Assembly (NCBI GenBank): GCA_032718475.1
Contig: JAUCBJ010008095.1
Location: 1 to 64,000 of the forward strand
Reading direction: 5' to 3'
Length of the DNA stretch: 64,000 nt
Origin: Nemertoderma westbladi
Lineage: Eukaryota; Xenacoelomorpha; Nemertodermatida; Nemertodermatidae
Part shown: one piece after another, positions 21,783 to 31,396 of the stretch
How positions within the stretch are numbered: the first letter of the stretch is position 1
Layout: each line of letters opens with the position of its first letter
The notes under the pieces: generated by a model
The model's database searches: none
What the model was told of the DNA's origin: nothing
The model's input: the letters and a program-made list of their open reading frames with translations, nothing else
Program-made: the position numbers and the translations under genes

Positions 21783-23815
21783 CCTAGTAAAACAAACTAC
21801 CTAGTAAAACAAACAAATTGCGGCACTCTACCAGTACTACCTAGTAAAACAAACAAAGTGCGGCACTCTACCGGTACTACCTAGTGAAACTCAAAGTTCG
21901 GCACTCTACCAGTACTACCTAGTAAAACAAACAAAGTGCGGGACTCTACCGGTACTACCTAGTGAAACTCAAAGTTCGGCACTCTACTGGTACTACCTAG
22001 TAAAACAAACAAAGTGCGGCACTCTACCAGTACTACCTAGTGAAACTCAAAGTCCGGCACTCTACCAGTACTACCTAGTAAAACAAACAAAGTGCGGCAC
22101 TCCACCGCTACTACCTAGTAAAACAAACAAATTGCGGCACTCTACCAGTACTACCTAGTAAAACTCAAAGTCCGGCACTCTACCAGTACTACCTAGTAAA
22201 ACTCAAAGGTCGGCACTCTACCAGTACTACCTAGTAAAACTCAAAGTCCGGCACTCTACCGGTACTACCTAGTAAAACAAACAAAGTGCGGCACTCTACC
22301 AGTACTACCTAGTGAAACTCAAAGTCCGGCACTCTACCAGTACTACCTAGTAAAACAAACAAAGTGCGGCACTCTACCGGTACTACCTAGTGAAACTCAA
22401 AGTTCGGCACTCTACCAGTACTACCTAGTAAAACAAACAAAGTGCGGCACTCTACCAGTACTACCTAGTGAAACTCAAAGTCCGGCACTCTACCAGTACT
22501 ACCTAGTAAAACAAACAAAGTGCGGCACTCTACCGGTACTACCTAGTAAAACAAACAAAGTGCGGCACTCTACCAGTACTACCTAGTAAAACAAACAAAG
22601 TTCGGCACTCTACCGGTACTACCTAGTAAAACAAACAAAGTGCGGCACTCTACCGGTACTACCTAGTGAAACTCAAAGTTCGGCACTCTACCAGTACTAC
22701 CTAGTAAAACAAACAAAGTGCGGCACTCTACCGGTACTACCTAGTGAAACTCAAAGTTCGGCACTCTACTGGTACTACCTAGTAAAACAAACAAAGTGCG
22801 GAACTCTACCGGTACTACCTAGTGAAACTCAAAGTCCGGCACTCTACCAGTACTACCTAGTAAAACAAACAAAGTGCGGCACTCTACCGGTACTACCTAG
22901 TGAAACTCAAAGTTCGGCACTCTATCAGTACTACCTAGTAAAACAAACAAAGTGCGGCACTCTACCGGTACTACCTAGTAAAACTCAAAGTTCGGCACTC
23001 TACCGGTACTACCTAGTAAAACAAACAAAGTGCGGCACTCTACCGGTACTACCTAGTGAAACTCAAAGTTCGGCACTCTACCGGTAATACCTAGTAAAAC
23101 AAACAAAGTGCGGCACTCTACCAGTACTACCTAGTAAAACAAACAAAGTGCAGCACTCTACCGGTACTACCTAGTGAAACTCAAAGTTCGGCAATCTACT
23201 GGTACTACCTAGTAAAACAAACAAAGTGCGGAACTCTACCGGTACTACCTAGTGAAACTCAAAGTCCGGCACTCTACCAGTACTACCTAGTAAAACAAAC
23301 AAAGTGCGGCACTCTACCGGTACTACCTAGTGAAACTCAAAGTTCGGCACTCTATCAGTACTACCTAGTAAAACAAACAAAGTGCGGCACTCTACCGGTA
23401 CTACCTAGTAAAACTCAAAGTTCGGCACTCTACCGGTACTACCTAGTAAAACAAACAAAGTGCGGCACTCTACCGGTACTACCTAGTGAAACTCAAAGTT
23501 CGGCACTCTACCGGTAATACCTAGTAAAACAAACAAAGTGCGGCACTCTACCAGTACTACCTAGTAAAACAAACAAAGTGCGGCACTCTACCGGTACTAC
23601 CTAGTGAAACTCAAAGTTCGGCACTCTACTGGTACTACCTAGTAAAACAAACAAAGTGCGGCACTCTACCGGTACTACCTAGTGAAACTCAAAGTTCGGC
23701 ACTCTACCGGTAATACCTAGTAAAACAAACAAAGTGCGGCACTCTACCGGTACTACCTAGTGAAACAAACAAAGTTCGGCACTCTACCAGTACTACCTAG
23801 TAATACAAACAAAGT
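21783..23815. repeat. 37-40 bp tandem array, about 52 units
   Basis: Two alternating unit types: TACCTAGTAAAACAAACAAA followed by GTGCGGCACTCTACC, and TACCTAGTGAAACTCAAA followed by GTTCGGCACTCTACC. An internal duplication of about 430 bp is visible: rare variants GAACTCTACC (22801, 23231) and CTATCAGTA (22922, 23352) recur at the same spacing. The array starts exactly where the LTR match ends. Confidence 0.95.
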
Positions 23816-25440
23816 CCTATATCCGCAATATCCTACTGTAAAGTTTGTGAATCAAGGCATAATCCAACCTTCTCACCAAAACAGTAAACTCTAAGTAAGC
23901 AAATCTATTGCAGTATTGGTCTCTTATAACCGGTGAGGCAGAAGACAGTCTACTTCGATAAAACAAAATCCCGCGCAGCGAATCCTAATAATCGTGCTGA
24001 CTCACTGACGGACTAAAGGCGCTCGTATACTTTGCCGCAGTGTGATTTATATGGGGTGGGTGAGAGAGAGATGCTAGCTAAATATCTAACTAGCGAGGAC
24101 AAACCGCGGTATGGACAAAATTATTTTATATATTTCGAGGTGTAAATAATTCCTAACGCGTGTGTGTTTTGATTCTGGGTCAAATTGATTTTGTAATCCT
24201 TCATATAATATCATTTACTGGGTCCGGTGTACATTTTACAAATATTCTAATTTTGTAGTTTGTAGGTCTAATACTTACGAATGATAAGGCTCCTTCCCCT
24301 TTTGTGTATTTCCAGGACTCAAATTCAGGCATAAGGTTAATACTACACCCAGAATTCGGCAATTTTAATTTACCAGGTCCCTAATACTAAGAAGAAATGT
24401 GTTAGTTTACTACAGTAAGCGTACAGTTGCAAATAGCTAGCCTGGTTCTTATCTAGAATTTTGGTTACCTAGGTGGGCTTGGTAACTTCTTATCAGGATG
24501 TCGGCAGGGACACGGTAGGTGTTAGTATCCCTAATAGCCTTAATTTATGTGCGCCTAGCAATAAACTGCCCGACGGTATAACCTTAATTCAGGCAAAACA
24601 CAGTAACCCTCTCCTGGCCTACAAACTCCAACGCAAACGATGAACACTGTTGTACTACTGATAAACCACCAGCGCACCTATACCTGGCAAATGAGTTAGG
24701 CGTACAGTTTTGCTGTACCCTACCAATGTACATGCCTTGGAATAGTGTACCTGTGTCTTATCTGAGTACTGGTATCTCTCTCTGCCTATCTCTCCTCTCC
24801 TCTCCCATAGGAATATGAAGGGTTTCCGCGGGTTTTTCCTGAATCAAAACAATACAGTTCCTAAATTTAAAATTTTGGCGCACAGCGTGTCACTACTTCT
24901 ACCTTCGATCTCAGGTCTTATACTTAGGTAGCAAGGCATCGAACGCTGTCTAAACTTTCAGGCGATGGGCGAAGAACTATGAATCGGTATTGTGGGTGGT
25001 CTCCTGTCTACATTTCGCCGATGTTCCCGCTTATTGCTGCGGCCCGCTGTCTAGCCTGCCATCTGTCTCTTAGTTGGGTTCACAGTGGTGAAACATGTAA
25101 AAAGGGCAGATGTAGCAATAATTCTGACTTTATTACAGATAACCAACAAATTATACTAATACAAACAATTTATAAGTAATAAAGGTCTGCAACTGTGTAA
25201 TCTATATAGGAACTAATGAACAAAACCGCACCTTTTATAGCAAATTTGTGCCGCTAACAATCGAGATAAATCTAGATTGTTCTATGAGTTCCATTAGGTT
25301 TTTAAATATAATCATTGGTCCAGCAAACATATAACTTGCACAACATTGGTTACTGTCAAATAACTACAATCGCATTGGTTAATCTATCTTGAGCAGATGC
25401 AATTAAATCGTAGCGGTCAATTCAAATGAGTTGAAATTTA
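23816..25440. other. Unassigned AT-rich sequence
   Basis: No reading frame, repeat match or RNA gene recognised. Includes a CT-rich tract (about 24775-24810). Could hold the missing outer part of the copy 1 LTR or older element debris. Confidence 0.5.
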
Positions 25441-25452
25441 GCACAAAAATAA

Positions 25453-25528
25453 TTCGAACCTGCTAGGATTTGAACTCGATACCTACTAAACGATTTTCTA
25501 ACGCATAACCGACTGAGCTACTGAACCA
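25453..25528 (-). repeat. tRNA-like sequence (SINE head or tRNA pseudogene)
   Basis: The minus strand contains a good A box (TAGCTCAGTCGG, 25520-25509) and a B-box-like GAGTTCAAATC (25478-25468) at tRNA-like spacing. The acceptor and T stems do not pair properly, so it is not a working tRNA. A tRNA-derived SINE head is the simplest reading; no SINE body was recognised downstream. Confidence 0.4.
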
Positions 25529-25529
25529 C

Positions 25530-26300
25530 TTGAACAATATTGTATAAATAGCTATATTAAATGCAAATGAGGACTTAATGTAATCTTTATAACACTAATG
25601 CAAGTTAATTCCAACAAAATAAAATTTTGAAAATCCACGGCTTTTATGAGGATATAATTCTATACCGCTCCATGAAAACAGGATATTATGGTACATAAAA
25701 TATACGGTTTTCACCAATCAAATTATGGAATACTTGGGGCATACCTACATATTTACAAATTAAATTTCAAACAATAATACTTCCTTTCTACGTAATAATT
25801 TGGTACAAAATAATTACAAATTCAAACTTTACATATTTAAGGCTTTATTAAGTAGGTACAATATAAATCTAAATTAAATTCACCAATATAAATCTATTGC
25901 ATCTCAAATATTGCATAAATTCAAAATAATCACAAATACTAATACTGCTTCTTATATAAAATATAGATTGCATAAGTTCGGAATAATTACAAATATGAAA
26001 TCACAAGAAAGGCTCGCAAGTCTTCTGTCTACTCTCTTGCAAATACAAATACTGCTTCTATATAAAATATAAATTGCATAAATTCAAACAATTACGAATA
26101 CAAATACTTTCGTACCTAAATATAAATTGCATAAGTTTGGAATAATCACAAATATAAAATATAAATCTTTCAAAATATAAATTCCTTCTAAATATAAATC
26201 TTACTAAATATAAATTCCTTCTAAATATAAATCTTACTAAATATAAAATATATGAATCAAATAAATCACAAGAAAGGCTCACGAGTCTTCCGTCCACCCT
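25530..26300. other. AT-rich imperfect repeats at the BEL-B 3' side
   Basis: Short degenerate repeats of ATATAAATTGCATAA / AATATAAATCTTACT type between about 25860 and 26260. Two copies of TCACAAGAAAGGCTCRCRAG lie at about 26001 and 26266. Position suggests BEL-B 3' untranslated or LTR DNA, but no LTR partner is available to confirm it. Confidence 0.45.
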
Positions 26301-26399
26301 TTGCCTTACATTTTATTGCCTTTCAGAACGGGCCCTGCCGCGTCCTCGAAAACTACGTATAGGCGATTTATTTAGCTTGTGATACGGGACTTATGGGGC

Positions 26400-26950
26400 G
26401 AGTCACTAGTTTACCTTGGACATTGGGAGATGGTGCGACCATTTCTTCACAAGCTCGTATTTTCGTAAACCCAAATCCTCGTCCGACTCCTCGTGACCGA
26501 TTGGTTGTATCCACCGTTGGCAAAACATCTGGGAACGCGCGGGAAGCGGACGACGCAGACCCAAGAGAAACTTGCGCCCCCTTTTGATCAGCTGGTATGT
26601 GTCCCAGTCCTCCTTGCGGTTCTCTGGGAAGTGACACCGTATCCCGAGTAACTCGAATAGTCGGTTCAAATCCCTTTCGTTCTTCAATATTTATAGTTTT
26701 CTTTAGTTGTTGGCTCCTTTTGAACCCTTATGATCCTGTTCTGTCCGTCCTCCCGAGGGTGACGTGCAGACGGCGCAACCGGAGTAGCTGGTATGTTGGT
26801 CGCCTCTAGGATCTCCTCTTCCTCGAATACGCTTGCTCGTATGCGTTTGTGGTAGAATGCGGCTCAGTACGCCCATGCGACGGTTAACCAAGCTCCCTTG
26901 TTTCGCTTTTCTGTTCGGAAACGATCAAATTCACCATATGTGATACGATT
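26400..26950 (-). pseudogene. BEL-B accessory polyprotein, C-terminal part
   Basis: Continues from 26981 on the minus strand through GEFDRFRTEKRNKGAW and a Glu-rich stretch, then breaks into several frames (26891-26703, 26687-26406, 26637-26368). It is rich in Pro, Ser, Arg and Gly, comparable in character to the basic C-terminus of the BEL-A accessory protein. The exact end cannot be fixed. Confidence 0.45.
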
Positions 26951-26981
26951 GACGACTTTCTGGAAGTTCCATGTATTCTTA

Positions 26982-27079
26982 TTATCGGAATGAATCTGTA
27001 GCAAATATTCGCGCACAACTCTAAATCCACTATCATGAGGTAAAATATCAACTACCTCGATTAGTTCGTCATATTGTGG
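26982..27079. repeat. 98-bp target-site duplication of LINE-2, left copy
   Basis: Identical to 29551-29648. It is BEL-B accessory coding DNA, duplicated on insertion of LINE-2; matching continues imperfectly for a few bases beyond. Confidence 0.93.
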
Positions 27080-29550
27080 AATAGTGTTAACCGAAATTCT
27101 GTCCATCTTCAGGATTTTATCTCTGGAAATGGATTGTTTTCGGCTGGAACCCAGTTCAAGAAGCGAACTGGAAAGCTATGGACTCATAGTGGACCCAGTG
27201 GTCACAAGTCCCAGATAGACCATATTCTGTTTCGTAGGAAATACAGGAGCTCTATACAAGACTGTAATGCATTTACACTTCGACCCTTCTCCAGTGATCA
27301 CCGCCTTATTGTGGCCAAGGTAAGACTTAGTCTGCGTGCTAGCAGAACAACGAAATCTGCCTTGCCACGGCATGACTGGTCCTCTCTGTTGCAACAGCCA
27401 AGTGTGAGATCCAGCTTCACACTACAGCTGAGCAACAGGTATGAGGCTCTTGCCTCTGAGGCGGCAGATCACTGTGAGGGCTATACTGCCTTTACAGAAG
27501 CAGTTAAGTTAGCAGCTGCAGAAACAGTTCCTGTATACCCTCGAAACAGGAAAAGGGCCCCCTGGACTGACAACAAAATTCAGAAGTGCCGAAATGACCT
27601 TCATAAGGCGCAGAAAGAGTCCCGACTCAAACAGACTACAGCGGCCAAGAATGCAGTTAAAGCTGCATCTAGGTCCCTGAACAGGCAGTACTCTGTTAAT
27701 CTACAGGAGCTAATAAACCAACAGGTTGATGCCATCAATGATGCTGACGACAGCAGGCAATCATCCCAGGCATGGAAATCGATCAATCTGCTTACTGGGC
27801 GGAAAAGCCAACCAACCACCAAGGTTAAGGCTGAATCACCAGCCGATCGCCTCAATGGTTGGAAAGCCCACTTTGAAAAGCTCCTCAATAATGACAGGGT
27901 ATTGCCTGATAACTTTATAGAAGTAAAAGTGTCTGAGTCTGTACTCCCAGATATTCCCATTGGCGATATCTCCTTTGCAGAAGTGAAGGCTGCTGCAAAG
28001 AGCATTAAGACCAATCGTGCCAGTGGAGTAGATGGTGTTCCCCCTGAGGTCTTTAAAATACCTGAGTGTTTAAAGCTCATCTATCCCATCATAGTAGACA
28101 TGTACCGTACAACAAGAGTCCCACAAGAAATGAAAACAAATAAGTTGGTGCCAGTTCCCAAGAAGGGCAACCTAACACTCTATGGTTCTTTTCGGGGAAT
28201 CTCATTGATCTCGATTGCTGCAAAACTATACAATAGAATTCTATTAAATCGCATCAGGGATCCCATTGAGAGACTGCTACGTGGAAATCAGAATGGGTTC
28301 CGTAAAGGTCGTGGGACCATGGAGCCCATTTTGGCACTTAGAAGGATAATTGAAGAGTTATCAAAAAAGAAAGACAGGCATCTGGCTGTTATCTTTGTTG
28401 ACTTCTTCAAGGCCTTTGATTCAGTCTCTCGCTCACGTATGTTCAGCATACTTTCATTGTATGGGATTCCTGATGAAATTATTGCAGCAATCAGATCAGT
28501 ATACGATGGTTCGACAACATTTGTGTCTACTGTTGACGGTGACACAGAACCATTTGAAGTGTTATGGGGCGTCCTCCAAGGAGACACACTTGCACCATTC
28601 TTGTTCATTATTGTGGTTGACTATGTTCTACGCATGTCCTTAGATCATCATAATGATGATGGGGTGATGATAACTCCACCTACTGGCTCCAGAAGTCGAG
28701 GAAATCCTGCCAAGTACCTAACTGATCTAGACTTTGCTGATGACTTAGGAGTACTCTCAGAATCATTAGAGGGAGCCCAGCGGCTCCTCAGCTCATTAGA
28801 ACATGCTGCTTCTAGTGTTGGTCTTTTTATTAACTCCAGAAAGACCAAAATTCTGACAGTTAACTTTGAAAGTCCTCAGCAAGTCTCTGATCGGATGAGC
28901 ATAAGCTCAAAGGATGGTATGCTTGAGCATGTGGACGACTTCTGTTACCTGGGATCATGGATCCGGAAGTCAGGTGAGGACCTTCGAATACGTAAGGGAA
29001 AGGCATGGGCAGCCTTGAATAGGCTTTCCAGGATTTGGAAGTCACCTAGAATTAATCGGAAACTTAAGGTCCGATTATTTAGAGCAGCAGTAGTTCCAGT
29101 ACTCCTCTACGGGAGTCCATGCTGGGCTCTAACTGCTGAGGACACCAAATCTCTGGATGGCACATTCACAAGAATGCTACGCCGGGTACATTGTGTCAAG
29201 TACAATGCACACATCTCCAACCAGACACTATATAACATTGGAGGTGTCTCATTGGTTCCCCCAAGCTTGACACTAGAACAAAATCGCCTCCGCTTTGCAG
29301 GACATTGCTTTCGCCGTGAGGACCAGCCAGTGCACAATCTTGTACTTTGGCAGCCTCATGGAGTGAATAAGCATGGTGGACAGCCCATGACTTTCTTGAG
29401 ACGCATCTTAAAGGACACTGGCCTTAAAGATGCGGATGATCTAGCAAATGTCATGGGTGATAGGGAGTTGTGGCGGTGCAATTTTGTTGACAAGCCGGCA
29501 CAGCATTCTTAAAAATGCAGCTGCAATGCAGCATGCCGATCCTAGTAGTA
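27080..29550 (+). mobile_element. LINE-2: 5'-truncated endonuclease/RT LINE
   Basis: Inserted on + into the antisense accessory region of BEL-B. It lacks the first part of the endonuclease and ends in the CTAGTAGTA tail shared with LINE-1. Flanked by 98-bp direct repeats, a very long target duplication, consistent with widely offset nicking in target-primed reverse transcription. Confidence 0.9.
27086..29512 (+). CDS. LINE-2 endonuclease C-terminus and reverse transcriptase
   Basis: One uninterrupted frame of about 810 codons; the open frame can be read from an ATG at 27074, but the LINE itself begins near 27086. Order: end of endonuclease (KLWTHSGPSGHKSQIDHIL, SSDHRLIVAKVRLS), linker, RT motifs TNRASGVDGVPPEV, GFRKGRGTM, FVDFFKAFDS, GVLQGDTLAPFLF, FADD (near 28731-28745), and the C-terminal HCFRRED…LVLWQPHG. 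About the same layout as LINE-1 but from a different subfamily. No stop codons, so it is fairly young; loss of the endonuclease N-terminus should make it non-autonomous. Confidence 0.88.
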   Translation, partial: VNRNSVHLQDFISGNGLFSAGTQFKKRTGKLWTHSGPSGHKSQIDHILFRRKYRSSIQDCNAFTLRPFSSDHRLIVAKVRLSLRASRTTKSALPRHDWSSLLQQPSVRSSFTLQLSNRYEALASEAADHCEGYTAFTEAVKLAAAETVPVYPRNRKRAPWTDNKIQKCRNDLHKAQKESRLKQTTAAKNAVKAASRSLNRQYSVNLQELINQQVDAINDADDSRQSSQAWKSINLLTGRKSQPTTKVKAESPADRLNGWKAHFEKLLNNDRVLPDNFIEVKVSESVLPDIPIGDISFAEVKAAAKSIKTNRASGVDGVPPEVFKIPECLKLIYPIIVDMYRTTRVPQEMKTNKLVPVPKKGNLTLYGSFRGISLISIAAKLYNRILLNRIRDPIERLLRGNQNGFRKGRGTMEPILALRRIIEELSKKKDRHLAVIFVDFFKAFDSVSRSRMFSILSLYGIPDEIIAAIRSVYDGSTTFVSTVDGDTEPFEVLWGVLQGDTLAPFLFIIVVDYVLRMSLDHHNDDGVMITPPTGSRSRGNPAKYLTDLDFADDLGVLSESLEGAQRLLSSLEHAASSVGLFINSRKTKILTVNFESPQQVSDRMSISSKDGMLEHVDDFCYLGSWIRKSGEDLRIRKGKAWAALNRLSRIWKSPRINRKLKVRLFRAAVVPVLLYGSPCWALTAEDTKSLDGTFTRMLRRVHCVKYNAHISNQTLYNIGGVSLVPPSLTLEQNRLRFAGHCFRREDQPVHNLVLWQPHGVNKHGGQPMTFLRRILKDTGLKDADDLANVMGDRELWRCNFVDKPAQHS

Positions 29551-29648
29551 TTATCGGAATGAATCTGTAGCAAATATTCGCGCACAACTCTAAATCCACT
29601 ATCATGAGGTAAAATATCAACTACCTCGATTAGTTCGTCATATTGTGG
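29551..29648. repeat. 98-bp target-site duplication of LINE-2, right copy
   Basis: Partner of 26982-27079. The BEL-B accessory frame runs through it undisturbed. Confidence 0.93.
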
Positions 29649-29720
29649 CATAGCGGAGATATATCCTTCCGACATCATAGTTTGAGGGTTTACCGCCCAA
29701 AATCCAAGATGTGCTCTCAT
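29551..29720 (-). pseudogene. BEL-B accessory domain after the zinc knuckles (split by LINE-2)
   Basis: In phase with the zinc-knuckle segment, after one TGA (29727-29729): MRAHLGFWAVNPQ, then PQYDELIEVVDILPHD and VVREYLLQIHSDN. It resumes on the far side of LINE-2 at 26981. A segment after the knuckles of BEL-A (about 55824-55980, RKFLRRVNPSN…) is weakly similar in position and composition. No known fold recognised. Confidence 0.5.
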
Positions 29721-29726
29721 TGGGAA

Positions 29727-30284
29727 TCATCTTCTTTGCGCCGATACATGTTCGTCAGCTAAATCTTCCCAATCATCAAACAGTTTTCTCACTAGTTTTA
29801 CAGATTCGTGTTTGTATGGTATGTCTCGCAGTTGACATTCAGATGCTCGATGTCCCTTTATATTGCAATATGAGCATTGAGCCATAAATCTCCAGCAAGT
29901 ATAAAACGTATGGGACCCTTGATCTCCACACCATCCACAAATCAGTTGAGTCGTAGTAATGTGTTTTCCACTGCATTTCGTCGAATGATGTCCAGCGACG
30001 CCACATTTACCACACATCGTATTGGCAGGGTACCACACTCGCTCATATATAAGATCTCCAATTGGTCGAGCGCTTCCTCCCACACTATAGTCATAATCGT
30101 CTGGATCGATAGGTTGGTATGTTTCAGAAGGTTGTATGCAAACTACAGCATCTGTTGCTTCAAGTTGACGAATCTCCGTCTGAGATTTCTTCGGGAAGTT
30201 CCTTTCAATCTCAAGAAGTTCTTCTAGAGGATCATCGATGATCGTCGTTACGTCGGAATCATCACCTAAGTGACCGATAGGCAC
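29727..30284 (-). CDS. Triple CCHC zinc-knuckle segment of the BEL-B accessory polyprotein
   Basis: About 186 residues: an acidic N-terminal part, then three zinc knuckles at residues 91-104 (CGKCGVAGHHSTKC), 116-130 (CGWCGDQGSHTFYTC, one residue longer) and 137-150 (CSYCNIKGHRASEC). Such knuckles bind single-stranded nucleic acid. A degenerate equivalent lies at 55293-55583 in BEL-A. It overlaps the preceding exonuclease-like frame by 19 bases in another phase, which may be a frameshift mutation or a programmed shift. It lies 3' of pol, unlike the Gag knuckles. Confidence 0.7.
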   Translation of the reverse strand: MPIGHLGDDSDVTTIIDDPLEELLEIERNFPKKSQTEIRQLEATDAVVCIQPSETYQPIDPDDYDYSVGGSARPIGDLIYERVWYPANTMCGKCGVAGHHSTKCSGKHITTTQLICGWCGDQGSHTFYTCWRFMAQCSYCNIKGHRASECQLRDIPYKHESVKLVRKLFDDWEDLADEHVSAQRR

Positions 30285-31369
30285 GCGCGTGATTCGTCTA
30301 TAACCTCCACGATACGTTCTCCTTCATAAGGTAACATTGTAAACATAGATGGTCTTTCGATAAGAGATCCCGCACAGCGAAGATACACGTCTCGAAATAT
30401 ACTAAATCCTGCTCGAGTAAAGGCATTGCACTGAGCGTCGGAATTGTAGAAGGGTTCGAGGAACTGTCTAAACACGTCGGTATGAATTCTCCCTTCCGCG
30501 TAGAACGTATGATCTTCTCTGAGACAAAGTGGATGTTGTTTAAGAGTCCGAGACACAATGTCGGCGATCAAGCAAACATTCACTGATGACTCTATCGCTA
30601 AATAATATTGTAGTACTGCTCTTGGAGGTGAAGTAATAGCCCAATGCACGCATCCTCTCCATTTGAGCTGTGATTCAAACTCGTTTATATCTGGAGTATC
30701 ACCTTCTCCATACGTTTTAATATACTTTGTTCTTTTACTTTCCTTGTAATCCCAATTAAACATCAGGTAGGAAATGTATCCAGTTCCGGTCTTCTGAGTA
30801 TCATACTCCCGGAAAAGTCCTTGTTCTATAGACCACAGTATAAGAGGTCGAGTGTCGACGTAAGGTGTCGGTAATTGGTTGTCACTGTCCGACATGCCGG
30901 CAAAGTCGCTAATTAAATCCTCTCTAACTCCTGATCCAATCTTTACAACGGTTTTATCTAAAATAATATTTCTTACCATCTTCGGTAACATCCTAGCATC
31001 GATGTTGCAGGCTTGGTCCATCTTCTTTACTATGTTAGTGAGGAGATGGTGCCGCTTAGTATTTCCTGGAGGTATCGGCATTTGCTTGTCGCTCCTTTGT
31101 CTACTGAAAACGTGCAAGACTCCGTCTGCCGCTCTAATTTGTAAAGTCTTGGAAGTCAGACTCTGTTGATGGCTGCCGCCCTCGTTGTCATAAAACATGT
31201 AACCATTTTCCTGGAATGATCTAATCGTCCTGTTCCATTTGTCCATTAATTCTTCCGAAGGTTGCCAAATCTTCTCTATGTCCTTCTCGTCCTCGAAACG
31301 AATGATTTTACCTTGCCAGTTCGTGGCGATGTCTGTATCCGATTCAAAGGTTCCTGTTCCGATCCACAA
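30266..31369 (-). CDS. 3'-5' exonuclease-like (DEDD-type) segment of the BEL-B accessory polyprotein
   Basis: About 367 residues. Residues 58-65 read MFYDNEGG (Exo I, Asp61 and Glu63), followed by a LQIRAADGVLHVF strand. VVKIGSGVREDL (residues 141-152, Asp151) fits Exo II and YVDTRPLI (170-177) the strand after it. At Exo III, around residues 241-260 (HWAITSPPRAVLQYYLAI), the expected Tyr-x3-Asp appears as Trp-x3-Ser. This layout follows RNase H-fold DEDDy exonucleases, but the third motif is degenerate, so activity is doubtful. An in-frame TAA at 31397 separates it from the segment before. Confidence 0.55.
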   Translation of the reverse strand: MWIGTGTFESDTDIATNWQGKIIRFEDEKDIEKIWQPSEELMDKWNRTIRSFQENGYMFYDNEGGSHQQSLTSKTLQIRAADGVLHVFSRQRSDKQMPIPPGNTKRHHLLTNIVKKMDQACNIDARMLPKMVRNIILDKTVVKIGSGVREDLISDFAGMSDSDNQLPTPYVDTRPLILWSIEQGLFREYDTQKTGTGYISYLMFNWDYKESKRTKYIKTYGEGDTPDINEFESQLKWRGCVHWAITSPPRAVLQYYLAIESSVNVCLIADIVSRTLKQHPLCLREDHTFYAEGRIHTDVFRQFLEPFYNSDAQCNAFTRAGFSIFRDVYLRCAGSLIERPSMFTMLPYEGERIVEVIDESRACLSVT

Positions 31370-31396
31370 ACGAATTGTTCTGGTCAGATATCCACT

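Larger units (their letters stand above)
8079..23815 (-). mobile_element. BEL-A copy 1: decayed BEL/Pao retrotransposon
   Basis: On the minus strand: partial LTR (21782-21007), leader (21006-19457), gag-pol pseudogene (19456-11279), spacer (11278-9085) and accessory region (9084-8079), cut off by LINE-1. Synteny and sequence match copy 2 (36329-57594) throughout, in opposite orientation. The 3' LTR is not present. The LTR's TG-proximal part is replaced or displaced by a tandem array. Many frameshifts show age. Confidence 0.85.

Noticed and set aside
21783-23815. Direct repeats with short spacers resembling a CRISPR array.
   Set aside because: All parts of the unit repeat; there are no unique spacers.
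26393-26587. Plus-strand frames in the 26.4-26.8 kb region.
   Set aside because: They run opposite the BEL-B accessory coding strand and show no domain.
27086-29512. Host gene for a 'craniofacial development protein 2-like' product.
   Set aside because: Such names are given to LINE endonuclease/RT frames; RT motifs and the 98-bp duplication show a retrotransposon.
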